From Toxoplasma gondii ME49 (taxonomy: Eukaryota; Apicomplexa; Conoidasida; Eucoccidiorida; Sarcocystidae): a stretch of DNA of 64,000 nt. The stretch lies in assembly GCF_000006565.2 (NCBI RefSeq), contig NC_031476.1, positions 4,649,900 through 4,713,899 of the forward strand, written 5' to 3'. Of the stretch, positions 37,964-49,527 are shown piece after piece. Made by a program: the position numbers and the translations under genes. Under the pieces are notes generated by a model. It was given only the letters and a program-made list of their open reading frames with translations. It was not told where the DNA came from and did not search any database. The stretch's first letter is position 1; every line of letters begins with the position of its first letter.

Positions 37964-39746
37964 CATATTCGTGGACGGATGTCTCCAAGGAAGATGTTGA
38001 ATAGCTCTCAGGACTCTGCATGCGTGAGACAGCGTAACGGAGAAGACTGATGCACAGGCTGTGCGACTGTGTCTCTACACTCTTGCAGACTCCGTCTTCT
38101 CTGAGTGTTCCTGACATACAGACAGGGCTAGTTTCTCTGAAGACCCAGAACCGAAAGTTCGACCTGAAAAACCCAGTGTTCGTAGAAATCCTCTTTTCCA
38201 TACGAACTGGAGCAAAGCGGCTACGCCGTTCGTTCAGTCAAGCCTGGTGGAGAAACAGGTCTTCTGCGAAACTCCGAGAGCTCTTAATGCGTTGCCCTCT
38301 CTAGGGGAGAGGGGGAGGAACGCGGGCGCGGAACTCGCTACGGTTAGGGATATGCAAGCAGAGCAGACACTTAGAGCTGAGGCCAGCAAAATGCGATGAA
38401 CTCCAGAAAACCTGGGAGGGAGGGCAATTCCTTTCATAAAAAAGAAGAGCCACCCCAAAGAGCGCGGCGGGCAGGAGTGTGAGTGCGAGAAGGAAGGCAG
38501 AGAGGAGAAGCCTGCAGGTTGCGCGTGAAGGGAGGACGCGAGAGCGGCAGACGGAGGGAGAAAGAAGGAAGAAGACGCAACAGTCCCCAGACACAAAAGA
38601 GGAACAGAGACGGCGAACGAGGAGGAGCAGGAGAGCGAGGCAGACGGAGAAAACGGGCGAGAGGAAGAGAAAAGCGGGAAGGAGGAGAGGCGATGGAAAA
38701 CGAGAGAACGGAGCAGACAGAGAACAAGGCGGTGGAAGCCAGAGACGAAGCGAAACACAGGGGGAGAAAAACAGAGACAGAACGAGAGGACGAGAGTAGC
38801 ACGCCGAGAGAGAAAACAAAGCTGAAAGGGGCGACAAAACTTGGATGAGAGAGAAGAGAAAAAGGAGATACGGGAACGCGGCATTGATACCCTTTCTACG
38901 CGCTTTTCGCTTCGTTAGAGCAGCGTCCTCGAGGGATGCAACTTCAACGAACATGCCTTTGTTTACAGCAAGGATTCTTCCCCGTTGTGGGGGGACAAAC
39001 AGACGTGGAATCGTCCACTAGACATACTGATTTGATTGCACAACAGGTGGAAAGAGACAGTAAAAAACACCACAGACATCGGTGGAGAGTTTATGACAAC
39101 TCAGGAGAGGAGGGGTACGGCAGGACGCGAGTGCGAAAACGAGCAACGCGCAGATCCAGCGTTGAGGTCATGTCGATTTTTCCAGATTTCTCTGTTTCGG
39201 TCTTGTTGTGCACTTCTGCAACAACCGCCAGGTCGTCCTCTCCGCTTGCTCGTTCCAGCAGAAGCGAGACGAGCTGAGAAAAACGGAGAGAAATCTGTTC
39301 CCTAAAGCAAGGAGACACCCTCCTATCCCGACCTCACAACGGTTCCCCCGAGAGTCTCTTCCGGAGTCGTCGAGAGCCGTTCACCGCTGCTCCTCTTCGC
39401 CTTCTCTCTTTTTGTTGGCCGCCACTTTCTCCACGAGCAGTGGATTTCCTCTGTGTCATGATTCGCTCGTAAACTCTCCACCCGTTCTTATCTGCTGCTT
39501 TCTCATCCGTCTCGAAGGTTCTTCTGTTTCTCGACTCTACTTGTCCTCCTCGTTCCAACGGTGTACGTACCTCAGCGCCTCCAAAACCATGCATTCTTCC
39601 CTCGCTTTCGAGATCCTTCTGTTGCCCTCCTCCACAGGACGTCTCGTCCATCCTCGTTCCTCTCAGGTGCAAAACCGCTCGCGCCTTCCTCACCGGTTCT
39701 TCTTCGCCTTCTTCTCCACAGCTGCACGTTTTTCGCTCGCTCGCTC
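37711..39746. other. Convergent intergenic region with purine-rich tract and (TA)n
   Basis: 2 kb between the giant gene stop and the sphingomyelinase-like stop, both 3' ends. It holds a (TA)n run at about 37924-37962 and a strongly purine-rich plus strand from about 38460 to 38880. Long open frames here are low-complexity by-products of that bias. Confidence 0.65.
38460..38880 (+). repeat. Polypurine (G/A-rich) tract
   Basis: About 400 bases of almost uninterrupted GA-rich plus strand with AGAGA, GGAGG and GAAAA blocks and few pyrimidines. It lies downstream of the giant gene and antisense to the sphingomyelinase-like transcript end. Confidence 0.7.
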
Positions 39747-42700
39747 TCAGATGTCGTCTTCCCTCTCGCCTGTCAGCAAGCACGAAGGCCTCGACCGTTC
39801 GTCTCCACGTTCGCAGCTCCTCTCTTCTCGCGCTTCTTCTCCACAGCCGCGGCCGGCCTCCCCGTCGCCTTCTGCTCGTTCTGCCTCGTCTTCTGCTTCG
39901 TCCGAGAGGACAGCCCCCGGGAGTTCGTAGAAGAGATTCGCTTCCTTGAGGGCAAGGACCATGCTCGGACTGTGGGAAAGCGTCTCGTCGAAGGCAGATC
40001 TCTTCAGCGAGATCCTCAGCGCGTAGTGATCGCTCAGCGTGACGAGCATCACCTGCCCCAGACAGCCGAAGCAGCAGGCGTCCACCATCACGCGCGGCTC
40101 TCGCAGAAGAATTTCTCCGGAGACCGGAACGAAGTCGCGGAGCGCCCCGGCGAGTCGCTGAGGCGGGAGGAAGACGTAGTCGCACCTCAGGCCGTGACAG
40201 CCTGCATGCGGACCGATCGAGTTCAGAGGGTTCTGCGGATCCCAGGTGAAGTCTTCTCTCGGCGACCAATCTTCCTCCGGTCCAGGCGTCGACGACCGCA
40301 CCACCGCAGCAGACGAAAGCAGCGAAGAACCGCAAAAGGCCGAGCGCGTCATCGACGGTCGATCTCCTTTCCGACGGAGCAAACACTCTTCCGCATCGTC
40401 GGTCGTCGTCGCCTCAGAGTCATCTGCAATCGCTGGCGACCGCGAAAAAAGAAGACGCGGCAAACAGCGGAGACTCAGACGGTGGTGAACCATAAGCGCA
40501 GGAGAAGCAGAAGAACGGGGGGAGAAGAAAGAGTATGAACGAGATGAGACGACATGAGAAAAAACCGGAGAGGAACTGCGGGAGCGAAGAGCGAAACAAG
40601 GACAAAACGCGGAGGCACAGTGAGAAAAAACAAGAGAAAAGGTCGATGCATTGGAAGAACATGGAGAAAGAGAAGAAAACGTGGAAACACGAAGGGGAAC
40701 CACGAGCTATGAGACAAGCAAAGAGGGAAACAAAATAAAAACCAAAAAGGGGGAAACTAAAAAAAAGAAACAGAAAACACATCATATATCTGTATATGTA
40801 TATTTCTTTGCATATATATATATATATATATATATGAGGGTTTACTAGATATAGACCCTCAAAAAAAGGATGTCTCTAACCAATATATATATATATATAT
40901 ATATCTAAGTGTATACATGTTTGTCTGTCTTACCGGATCCACCTAGCCCAGAGTTGATTTCCCACCCTGAGAGAGATCTGCGTGTTTGTCGAGTTCGCAT
41001 TTCGACTTGGTGAGTCGTGAGGAGAGCCTGTGAGAGAAGGCGATGCGACTCCGGTCTGAAGCGTTGCGCTCTGTTGTCGCCTGACGTATTTCTTCTGTCG
41101 AAGAACGCGAACTTTCCTTGCTGTGGCTCTCGACTTGTCTCCTTTCCGGTTTCCCCGTTCTCACATTCTCCCTGCTCCAGATCTCGCTCTTTACCGATGA
41201 CCTGCGCGTCTGCATCGCAGGAGGCGTCTCTGGCGTCTGCGTCTGTCTCCACGAGGCCCCCGGCGACTTGCGCGCAGGTCGAGGCGGTGGTGTGTGGGGT
41301 CGCGGGAACTCCGCCGGGAGGCTTGGATTCGTCGAAGGCAGCAGCGCCCGCGAAGAAAGTCCCCAGTTCCAGGACGACGTGAGGGTGACTCGCGCCGGAG
41401 CTTGTCGGCAACAGAGCGCGGCGTTCTTCTCCCCCTGCCCTTCCCCGAAAGGCACCGTCCCCAGTGTCTCCGTTGGGAGGAAGGGGATGGTATCCGTCGC
41501 TCACCTCGGCTTCGAGGAACTGTCGTGCTCTCTCTCCTCCTGACAAGACGCGCTCTCGCACCGATCCCGATCCCTTCGTGGACGCGTCGTTTTCTTCAAC
41601 GCGCTCTTCGCCCAGCTCTCGCAGCTCCCTTCCCTGCTCGACGCCACAGCCCCCGACGCCGCTCTCGACTTTGTCTGTCCGTTCGCAAGCACCCTCCACG
41701 CGTCCGCGGCTGTCCGGCTGCGCAGCTGCAGGCGTTACGTGGAGTTTCGCGTCTGGATTTTCCAAAAGCTCTTGGGCTTGCTCTCGACCGCGCAGAGCTG
41801 CCGCCTCGCGCCGGAGGCGCAAGTCATCCGCGAGCATGCGCTGCTGAACCTTGTGCTGGTGGAGCAGGTGCTCGAGCTCGAGTTGGACCTGCTTCTGCCT
41901 CTCCTCGAGCAGGTCCGGATGCAGGTCTTGCTGGAGAAGCATTTGCTGCTGATGTACCAAGTGATGTCGCAGCAGCATGTCTCTGTCGCCGTGGACTTGC
42001 AGCCAGCAGTCCCGCCACCCGCGCTCGACGAAGGACTTGTAGTTGCTCGCGCACAAGTCTGGAGCTGGAAGAAAAGGAGAGGGCATTGACTCGAAAGACG
42101 CGTGAGACAACTTGTCTCGTCCAACAGTCCAGTTATCTACCGAACTGCCCTTCAGACTGCCAGCCACGCAGGACGCAGTGGGGGCGAGAAGAGGACGAGA
42201 CGCGGCGGAGAGAAGAAAGAGAAGAGCCGCGGGAAGAGAAGCGACGACGGACAGAACGGTTGGGAGAGGTGAGACAGCAGCAAGAAAATATGGCAAGAGA
42301 AGGGGAGGAGAAATGAAGAAGAGAGGAAAGAGAAGAGAGAAGAAACGCAGCTCCACTTCGAGGAAAAAAGGGAGGAAAGGACGTCAGTCGAGAACAATTC
42401 AAGAGAAGGACGGCGGGGAAACGCCTCTCAACACAAAAAAACAACCAAGGACGGGAGAGAGAAAACAGAAGAGATGCTCTTGCCTTGAAACCAAAGAGAA
42501 GGGAACGGAGACAACAACGCAACTCGACACAACAACTCAAAGAGGACGATCGTGGAGCACCTTGGACCGGAGGTCGCGAAGACGCCACCGGAAAAGCCGG
42601 AGTTTTCAAATGAAACTTCAAGTGCCTCTGGACCCCCGAGCTCTCCTCACCTGCATTGAGGTCTCCCACAACCACAGGAATCTCGCCTCGGAGTCCTGCA

Positions 42701-45700
42701 TCTTCGCATGCACTCAAAACTTGCTGGATCTCCGCGCTCCTCAGAGCCTCCACGTATGGCGACTCTGGATCGACCGCTCCGCTAGCCAAGTGGATGTTGA
42801 AGATGGCAACTGGAGAACGAAAAAAGGAAAACAGACAGGGAAAAGGACTCGAGAGGGAAGGAGACGCAGACAACTGGCGGCTTTAAGAGAGAAGAGGAAA
42901 AGAGAAGATGAGAGAGACGAGTCTGCAGGCGCGGATGCGGGATGTAGGGGGGGGGACCCCCACAGGAAAGAGGAGAAGAGAGAAGAAGAGAGAAGAACAG
43001 AAGAGACGATGGGGAGAAGAGAAGATGAGAGACCAAAAAGAAGAGGGAAGTTGCTCACCGACGCCGACGCCGGGAATGTCGATACCGCATTCCAACATGC
43101 CCTTTGAGCCAAAGAGTCTCTCGATATTCGTCACCTGAACAGCGCAAAAATGTTCAGAAACGAGTCTAAGGAACTCACGCAACCAATGAGCGACAACTAG
43201 CCTGCACAGGCATACACAATTTACAATAGATATATACAAATAAGCATCGATATGTATTTATACATATTCAAATAGAACTACACCGACCGATAAAGAGAAA
43301 AAGAGAGAAAACAGAGGGCTAGACAAGCAGAGATCTGTGTTTACAGAGAACGTTAGTGTGCTGGAGCAACAGAAAGGAGAAGAACTAACTGAACAGATAT
43401 GAACAAAGAACGGCTTACATCATGGAACGGGTGAAACTGAGTATGGCGAATTGGAAATCGGCTCAAGACCATGAGGCCGTTGTGCAGAGCGAAGCGTCCT
43501 CCGGAGGTTCGTCTGCCTGCGAAAAGAAGACAAAGCCTCAAAAAATCGAAAACTGCCAGCAAGAGACGAAACCTTCTGAAACCAAGACAACGAACACAAT
43601 GCTTCTGTCCCATGCGTTTCGTGGAAGGTCGGAAATCTCAAAAAACGCTCTCAAAGACGCTCGCAGCCGCGAAAAATATTCACATCTCAAAGCATTCCTA
43701 AACGGTCAGGCGATACACACAACCATAACATCCGGGCATTCTCATACATACAGACCTGCGTCTCCATGTATATATGCATTTATTTTGATAGGGATAGATA
43801 CAAAACAGTGGTTTTATTCAGAAAGGAGCTGCTGACATTTCGAGATACACACACGAATATATATATATATATATATATGAGGGACAAACATTACGAGGCT
43901 TGGAGAAAGATACATGCACTGGGAGCGGTCAAGACACACGCAGAGATATTATCGATATAGTAGTGGACAGATACAGAGGCATGCATATGTGGGTATGCTG
44001 GAAAACTTACTCTACCACAATGTCTGAGCAGAGATGGAGTTGACTGTCCTTAGGTGGGTGTCGACAAAAAGGAACCAAGGAGAGGAAGATGCATGGAATG
44101 GAAAAAGCAACTGTTTTCGAAATATTTGTCTCCCTTCGTTCTCGCCCTCGCCTACCAACGTAGGGGAAGACGTGACGCATGGAGTCGACGAGGAAGTCTG
44201 CGTGGAGGTCGTCGTAGACTTCTTGGAGGCAAATGATGTCGCTGTTGGTGTCCAAGAGAGAGACTGAGAAGCCGCGAGAGACATCGACACGAAAAGACGA
44301 GAGTAGAGAGGAAGTCAGGCTCTCAGAGAGAGGAAAGAGAACTGAGGCGCGGAGAGAAAAGACGACAAGCGCGCTTCTCCCAAGAAACTGCTACAGACTC
44401 AGGGTAGGAGGGAAGCGAGAAGAAACGGCAGAGCAGAGATTCGGGGAAATTCAGCAGAGTCAAGGAACAGGGGGAATGTGCAAAGAGACACTCCATTTCG
44501 ATGTCCTACAGACGAGGAAAACATCCAGGAGAAGTACCCGACGACAGAGAAGACGCTCAGCTGTTGACCGGAAAGGTTTTCAGGTTCCTTTCCTCTTGAC
44601 AGAGAGCGACTGAACCTCGCCCCGATCCGCGCCTCACACCACTGCGCCTTTTCCGTGTTTCAACGTAGACTGTGCGTTTTCTCCAGCGCGCTTACTGGGA
44701 ATGTGGCTGAGACGCCTTCGCGTGAAGGGAGGATTTTGGTAGATCTGGATTCCACAGAGGCGGTACTCGAGAAGACCCGCGTTGAAGGAGACAATGTTTA
44801 TGGAGTCGACAGGTGCAAAGTCGACAGGGTGTTCGCCGATGACGACGCTGTCCAGCCGGGACACTGGACCCAGAGACGCAGTTGAGGAAGACTCTCTGCG
44901 CGTGTAGGACGGATAGAAAAGCGCTTCTCTGCTCGCGTCGACGGGCGCCTTGGGCGTTGAGGCAACCGCATGCGCAGCGGCGACAGAGAAGCACGGCCGC
45001 CTCGGTGACACTGCAAAATCCGACAGAGACGAACGCACAGGCGTGGCGGCGATCCTCGCTCGACAAGGAGGAGAGAGAGACGAAGGCGAAGACGGAGGGC
45101 TCAAAGGGGGGACAGGAGAGACCGGGTTAGCAGACGGACCAAGGGGAGGCTCCGCGAGAGTCGATTTCCAGTGGTCTGTATTGGTCCTCAAGAACGAGGG
45201 AACGAAGGAGACAGACGCGGCTCGGGGCGAGGCGGGAGGGACAATCGAGAAGTCGAGAGAAGGCGAGATCCCGGGGAGGGCCGGAGGAGACGCGTCTGCG
45301 CAGGAGGCTGCTGGCGAAGAGGGAAGAAACGCCGATGAGGAAAACGCAGAAGACGAGAGAACATTTCCAGAGACTGAAGGTGCGCCCCCCTCAAGGAGGA
45401 GAGACGAATCGATCTGACTGGAAGCCAAAACTGTGTTCTCAGTGGACAAGGGAGGCGAGCCGTTTCCCAGAGAAAGAAGCGAGTCAGGCGGGAGTTCAGG
45501 ACGCGGCGGTCCACGTCGCGGCTCGGCAGTCGGCTGAACCGGCTCAGGCGGACATACACCCGAGGAGTCGACGGACTGTGTCGCAGAGGCATCGTTCGGA
45601 GTCGGAGTCCGAGGAAGTGAACTGCGCAGACGGTCGGTCTCCTCCGGCCCTCGGGCGGCTGGACAGGAACGCGAACACAAAGGAAATCCACCCACCTCCA

Positions 45701-46163
45701 GAGGAGAAACGATATCCTTTCCAGGCTTGGGACGCGTCGCGGAATAAAGTCTTCTGCTTGACGCGTCGAGGTCGCTCTCCCGTCCAACTGTCTCCGCTTC
45801 GAGTTCGTACGAGAGACAGTTGAAATTTGAAGAAGGAGGGACAGACCTGACAGAAGAGGTTGCCATCACTCTCAGAGTGCTACCAGCCCCGTCAGGAGCC
45901 GCCGACGTTGACCCTGATGAAGCACCGGACGCCGAAGCCTCGCGAGGAATGTCGCTGACTGAAGTCCGTTCCTCCGCTGTATATACACTTGAAGTCAACG
46001 CGCGGTTTGCGTGCCAATCGAAGCCGGCCGCCAACGGCTGGCGAGGAAAGGACATTTTCTCTTCGTTCCAAGACCCGACGGCCGCGGTCGCCCTGTGACC
46101 AGCACCGTCGTCGTGGAATTCCATCGCGAACGAGGAAGAGCAGGGCTCCTCAGTCCTCTCCAT
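39747..46163 (-). CDS. Neutral-sphingomyelinase-like Mg-dependent phosphodiesterase
   Basis: Seven exons, phase-consistent: 46163-44696, 44263-44156, 43516-43419, 43134-43059, 42809-42651, 42064-40934, 40423-39747. Total 1,238 residues. After a Ser/Pro-rich N-terminus of about 460 residues come the endonuclease/exonuclease/phosphatase-fold motifs: INIVSFNAG, SDIICLQEVY (catalytic Glu), GLMVLSRFPI, FNIHLASGAV, IPVVVGDLNA (catalytic Asp and Asn), TWDPQNPLN, LRCDYVFLPP and LSDHYALRISL (general-base Asp-His). This order, with the TWD..NPL motif, fits neutral sphingomyelinase (ISC1/SMPD2) better than an AP endonuclease or deadenylase. The expected reaction is cleavage of sphingomyelin or inositol-phosphorylceramide to ceramide. 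Most of the 377-codon exon is a Gln/Leu/Glu-rich insert between GDLNA and TWD. No C-terminal membrane segments are visible, unlike SMPD2. Earlier 5' exons are possible. Confidence 0.85.
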
Positions 46164-47337
46164 GTCGTCGCCTAAGCCGAATCCAGTGTGGGGCGCCGGG
46201 ATCTTTGCACCCGCTTCTCACTGTTTACTGTACCTCTCGACTTCCTGGTGAGTGTGGTCGGCTTTTCTGACTCAGAAAAACCACAAATCCAACGCCAACC
46301 GGCTCCTCATTTGCCATGCTCACCCCACACAGACGCCCACATCCTCAAACAAAGAAGCGCCGTAAAATGCCACGCAGGAGCACAAAGTACAAAACAGGCT
46401 CCGAAGAGGATGCGCGGAACAGATCCCAACGGACACACGGGCCGTCCGTACACCACATGAAAGGTGCGCGAGCGTTCCTCTCTGTTTGGAACAAGCCACC
46501 GTGTCGTCGCCTTCCTCCGGAACGCGGCTGGCGACCACCCAAACGTGTACGGCAGAAAGATTCTGCCGCTTAGTTCCTTCTGCGCTACCAGAAAAGGCAA
46601 GGCCAGTTAGGTCTTGGCGCAGTCTGCCTGCGACTGCCTCGCTGTCTTTCGAGGGGTAGAGAAAATGCTCAATAGGGAAGGCTGCGGAGAGCAGCTAGAT
46701 GGAGACGATACCAGCTGACCCGTGGCCTCGCTTAAAATCGCGAGTCTTAACAAAAAGGCGCCAACGAGCCCACTGTGGTCGTAGAGAAAAGGGCACAACA
46801 GTCTCTTTCACCAGGCAAAGACGCCAGACTTTCAGAAACATACGAATCGAAGAGACGAGACTTTTCCCCTCGCCCACGCGTTTAAATGTAGGCGTCTAAT
46901 CTCTATGGTGGTCGAAGACAAAAGGAGATTCAGCTGCTGACGACAGAGGAAACAACAGACAGATGGGAAACTTTATGAGAGGGGATAACGGAAGGAATTG
47001 TGTGGTCTCTAGGCGAGAACAAGAAGACAAAACCAGCGAGGAAAACCGGGAAATGGGATTCCCTTTGTACTGTAACACTCGACTCTTCAGGACAGCTGAG
47101 GTAAGAGACAGCCGAGGCCGAGCACGACAACAGAGTGGCGGAGGGGAGACGCCACGAGCAAGGAAAGTGCAGTGGTTTTCTGGCGGTGAAAGCACTGCAA
47201 ATGAACTGAAAACAACAGTTCGATGCCGCAGAGTCGGGGCAACAAAAACGCTACAGGTCATGCGTCGTTAGACAGTATACAGCGTTATTCCGGAACCTCG
47301 AAGAGTCCCTGGACAAAAATGGCGGTGGAAACACCGC

Positions 47338-48234
47338 TTGAAGCGGAAGAACGTCGAAATCACAGCGACTTTGTCACGTTTCGATCCGCCAGACACGTTA
47401 ATTGCCGGGAAAATGCGCACAAGAACCTACAATAGAAGACACTCTGTGAGTGGAAAAGTCGGTCGCTGCGAGCAACAAGGTCCTGGTGTGGTGGAAACGG
47501 TTGGCACGGGACCAAGTTCTTCGCGAGGCTTCCGCGCACAAGGAAGTCATCAAAGACGTCCTGGCGCAAAATGTTTTAAGACACCGGAAAACACAGAGCC
47601 GTTCGACTTACCAAAATGGAAATTAACATGCGCAGCTGGGCAGCGATGGCGAGACTCTCCAGGTAGATGCGCGAGGAGTGGTGCGGAAGAGCCCTCGTTC
47701 TACGGTCTCGATGGAAAGGTCACTGCAGGAGCGCTGTCGATGGCAACCGGATCCGAAACGAGAAACCGGGAAACGGCGGAGGAAGGAGCCGTTTTTCTGA
47801 GACAGAAAGGCACAGTGGAGTCTTCTGTACAAAAGTCCACCGCGCGAAAGGCCAAGACGGAAGACGCTGGTACGCTGACAGGGAGAGTCTACTTGCCGTC
47901 CCTGCCAGCTCCGCGTTTGCGCAAGAAAGTTGGAACCGATTTCACGTCTAGCGCAACCTCTGTGGTGTATATACACCTCAACGATAAACGCAGTCCGTGC
48001 CAATTTCCAACTGAGGAGCGAGTGGCTGGTCATCGAGTGCGTGGGCGGTTCTCCTACGTTTTTTCGGTCGAAAAGCCTCGAGTCCGTGGGCCATTTGGTC
48101 TCGGACCAATCTGCGCGCGAGGAGGGCGAGAGCCTGGCGGGCGGTTGAGACGTTCAGGACCCGAACCTGCGATAGGTGGATGTATCATGTGTGAGACGAA
48201 CCACAGGAAGCGACAGAATGTTAAGTCCACATAA
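47338..48234 (+). CDS. Unsupported open reading frame of 298 codons
   Basis: The longest open frame of this gap. The protein is Arg/Gly/Ser-rich with no recognisable domain, signal peptide or membrane segment, and contains a VVYIH copy of the dispersed palindrome. It starts with an alternative-looking context, and I see no clear splice partners. It may be an exon of an unmodelled gene or a chance frame in GC-rich DNA. The opposite strand also has a 136-codon frame over 47623-48033, which weakens the case. Confidence 0.2.
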   Translation: MKRKNVEITATLSRFDPPDTLIAGKMRTRTYNRRHSVSGKVGRCEQQGPGVVETVGTGPSSSRGFRAQGSHQRRPGAKCFKTPENTEPFDLPKWKLTCAAGQRWRDSPGRCARSGAEEPSFYGLDGKVTAGALSMATGSETRNRETAEEGAVFLRQKGTVESSVQKSTARKAKTEDAGTLTGRVYLPSLPAPRLRKKVGTDFTSSATSVVYIHLNDKRSPCQFPTEERVAGHRVRGRFSYVFSVEKPRVRGPFGLGPICARGGREPGGRLRRSGPEPAIGGCIMCETNHRKRQNVKST

Positions 48235-49395
48235 CGGGTACTGGCTTATCTGGGCGTGACTGTTCAAGCCAAAAACCGCTTTTCAGGGGAGTCGACAACT
48301 GAATAGGACGTAGACATTTAGCATCCGCAATTAATCTGCGAGGGTAGAAGAGAGTTTTAAGCGCATTTTCATATCTACTCCTGGGCACTTGCTGGAACCA
48401 TCGAGTGATCCTGCGTCAATATGAGCATAGAAAGTCAGAAAATGATCTTGAGAAGAGAAAGCTTGGCGGGTTTTTCTTCCTGAGCGGGATGCTAGAGTAG
48501 TCCGCAGGCGCCGTGCTATGATTTCGGCGGTCTTCTGCATTGTAGGCCACCTGGTAATGTCTTTCTTGTGTCATTGAGAAGCGTAGAATTTAACGAGGAA
48601 CAGTGCTACGGAAGGAGCTGCCGAACACTCGAGAAACCATGCACGGTTTCCTGCTCGATTTTTCGCAAGGTACTAAGTCAAACGTTCTTGCACGCGGGCC
48701 AGCGCGACGGGTGGACAAAAATGGATTCGTTTTCCAGCTACGGTGGCGTTGCTGTGACTTCAGATATTGTGTAAACAAGAACTGCTCCTTCCACGGACAG
48801 TTGGATGGCTGAAGAGATAGGCCGCGTGTGAAGAGCGAGCAGTTGCGTGGCAGACCAAAGCGTACGCGAAACAGACTTGCGTAGCCCCCACTGGCGCCCC
48901 GCAAATTCGTTGGTAAAATAGGCCCTGTGTATTTGCGAAAAAGTTAGAACTGAACTCATGGATCCGACCACTACCATGCATCTTCTTCGACGTCTTGACA
49001 AGAAACCCCAACACTGCAGAAACACTTTAACCTTGTCAGAACACATATAGCAACCAACACGAACCTGTAGTTGATGGCATTTCCGTATTTCGGCATTCAG
49101 AAAGTCGTTTCAGAACGGTTTCATTGATTCAAAAAAGACTAAGGCAGAAGACGAACTGGCAGCCTGCTATAACGACAGTAAGACATGTCATTCATCTCGA
49201 GCTTGGAAAAAAGAGCTACTCTTTGTTAAGTGCCTTGGCTTAGGCGTCGCAGGTGACATGAGACGCCACCGCGAGACAATTTGAGGCATCTGTTTTTCAG
49301 GGTAAGCAGACTGTGTAATGGACCGCAGAGCACTCTCTTCTGCATCGATAGTTACTAACAGAAGCGAGTGCCACGATCTCAATTGTTGTCAGGAT

Positions 49396-49396
49396 G

Positions 49397-49435
<39 letters not shown>
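49396..49435. repeat. (TA)n-(GA)n compound microsatellite
   Basis: About 22 bases of TA repeat directly joined to about 16 bases of GA repeat in an otherwise gene-poor stretch. Confidence 0.9.
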
Positions 49436-49436
<1 letters not shown>

Positions 49437-49527
49437 CATGTGCCTCTTTCAATTTCAGTTCGAACGTGTCGGTCTGTCTGCAAACAAACCGCAAAATAAT
49501 GAGTTCTGTGACGCGGTTCCTTCGTTC

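Larger units (their letters stand above)
46164..49527. other. Upstream region of the sphingomyelinase-like gene, mostly unassigned
   Basis: 3.4 kb without a convincing conserved coding signal. The left end should hold promoter and any 5' exons of the minus-strand sphingomyelinase-like gene. It includes one long plus-strand open frame (47338-48234, separate entry), a palindrome copy at 47964-47977 and a (TA)n-(GA)n microsatellite at about 49396-49435. Confidence 0.5.

Noticed and set aside
38234..38954. Two Leu/Ser/Phe-rich minus-strand frames of over 200 codons resembling membrane proteins
   Set aside because: They arise from the polypurine tract read on the other strand; no motif, no splice context, and they overlap each other in different frames.
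42133..42640. Ser/Leu/Phe-rich frame continuing after GDLNA in the sphingomyelinase-like gene
   Set aside because: It is intron read-through; a strong GTGAG donor ends the exon at 42651 and the next exon resumes in phase at 42064.
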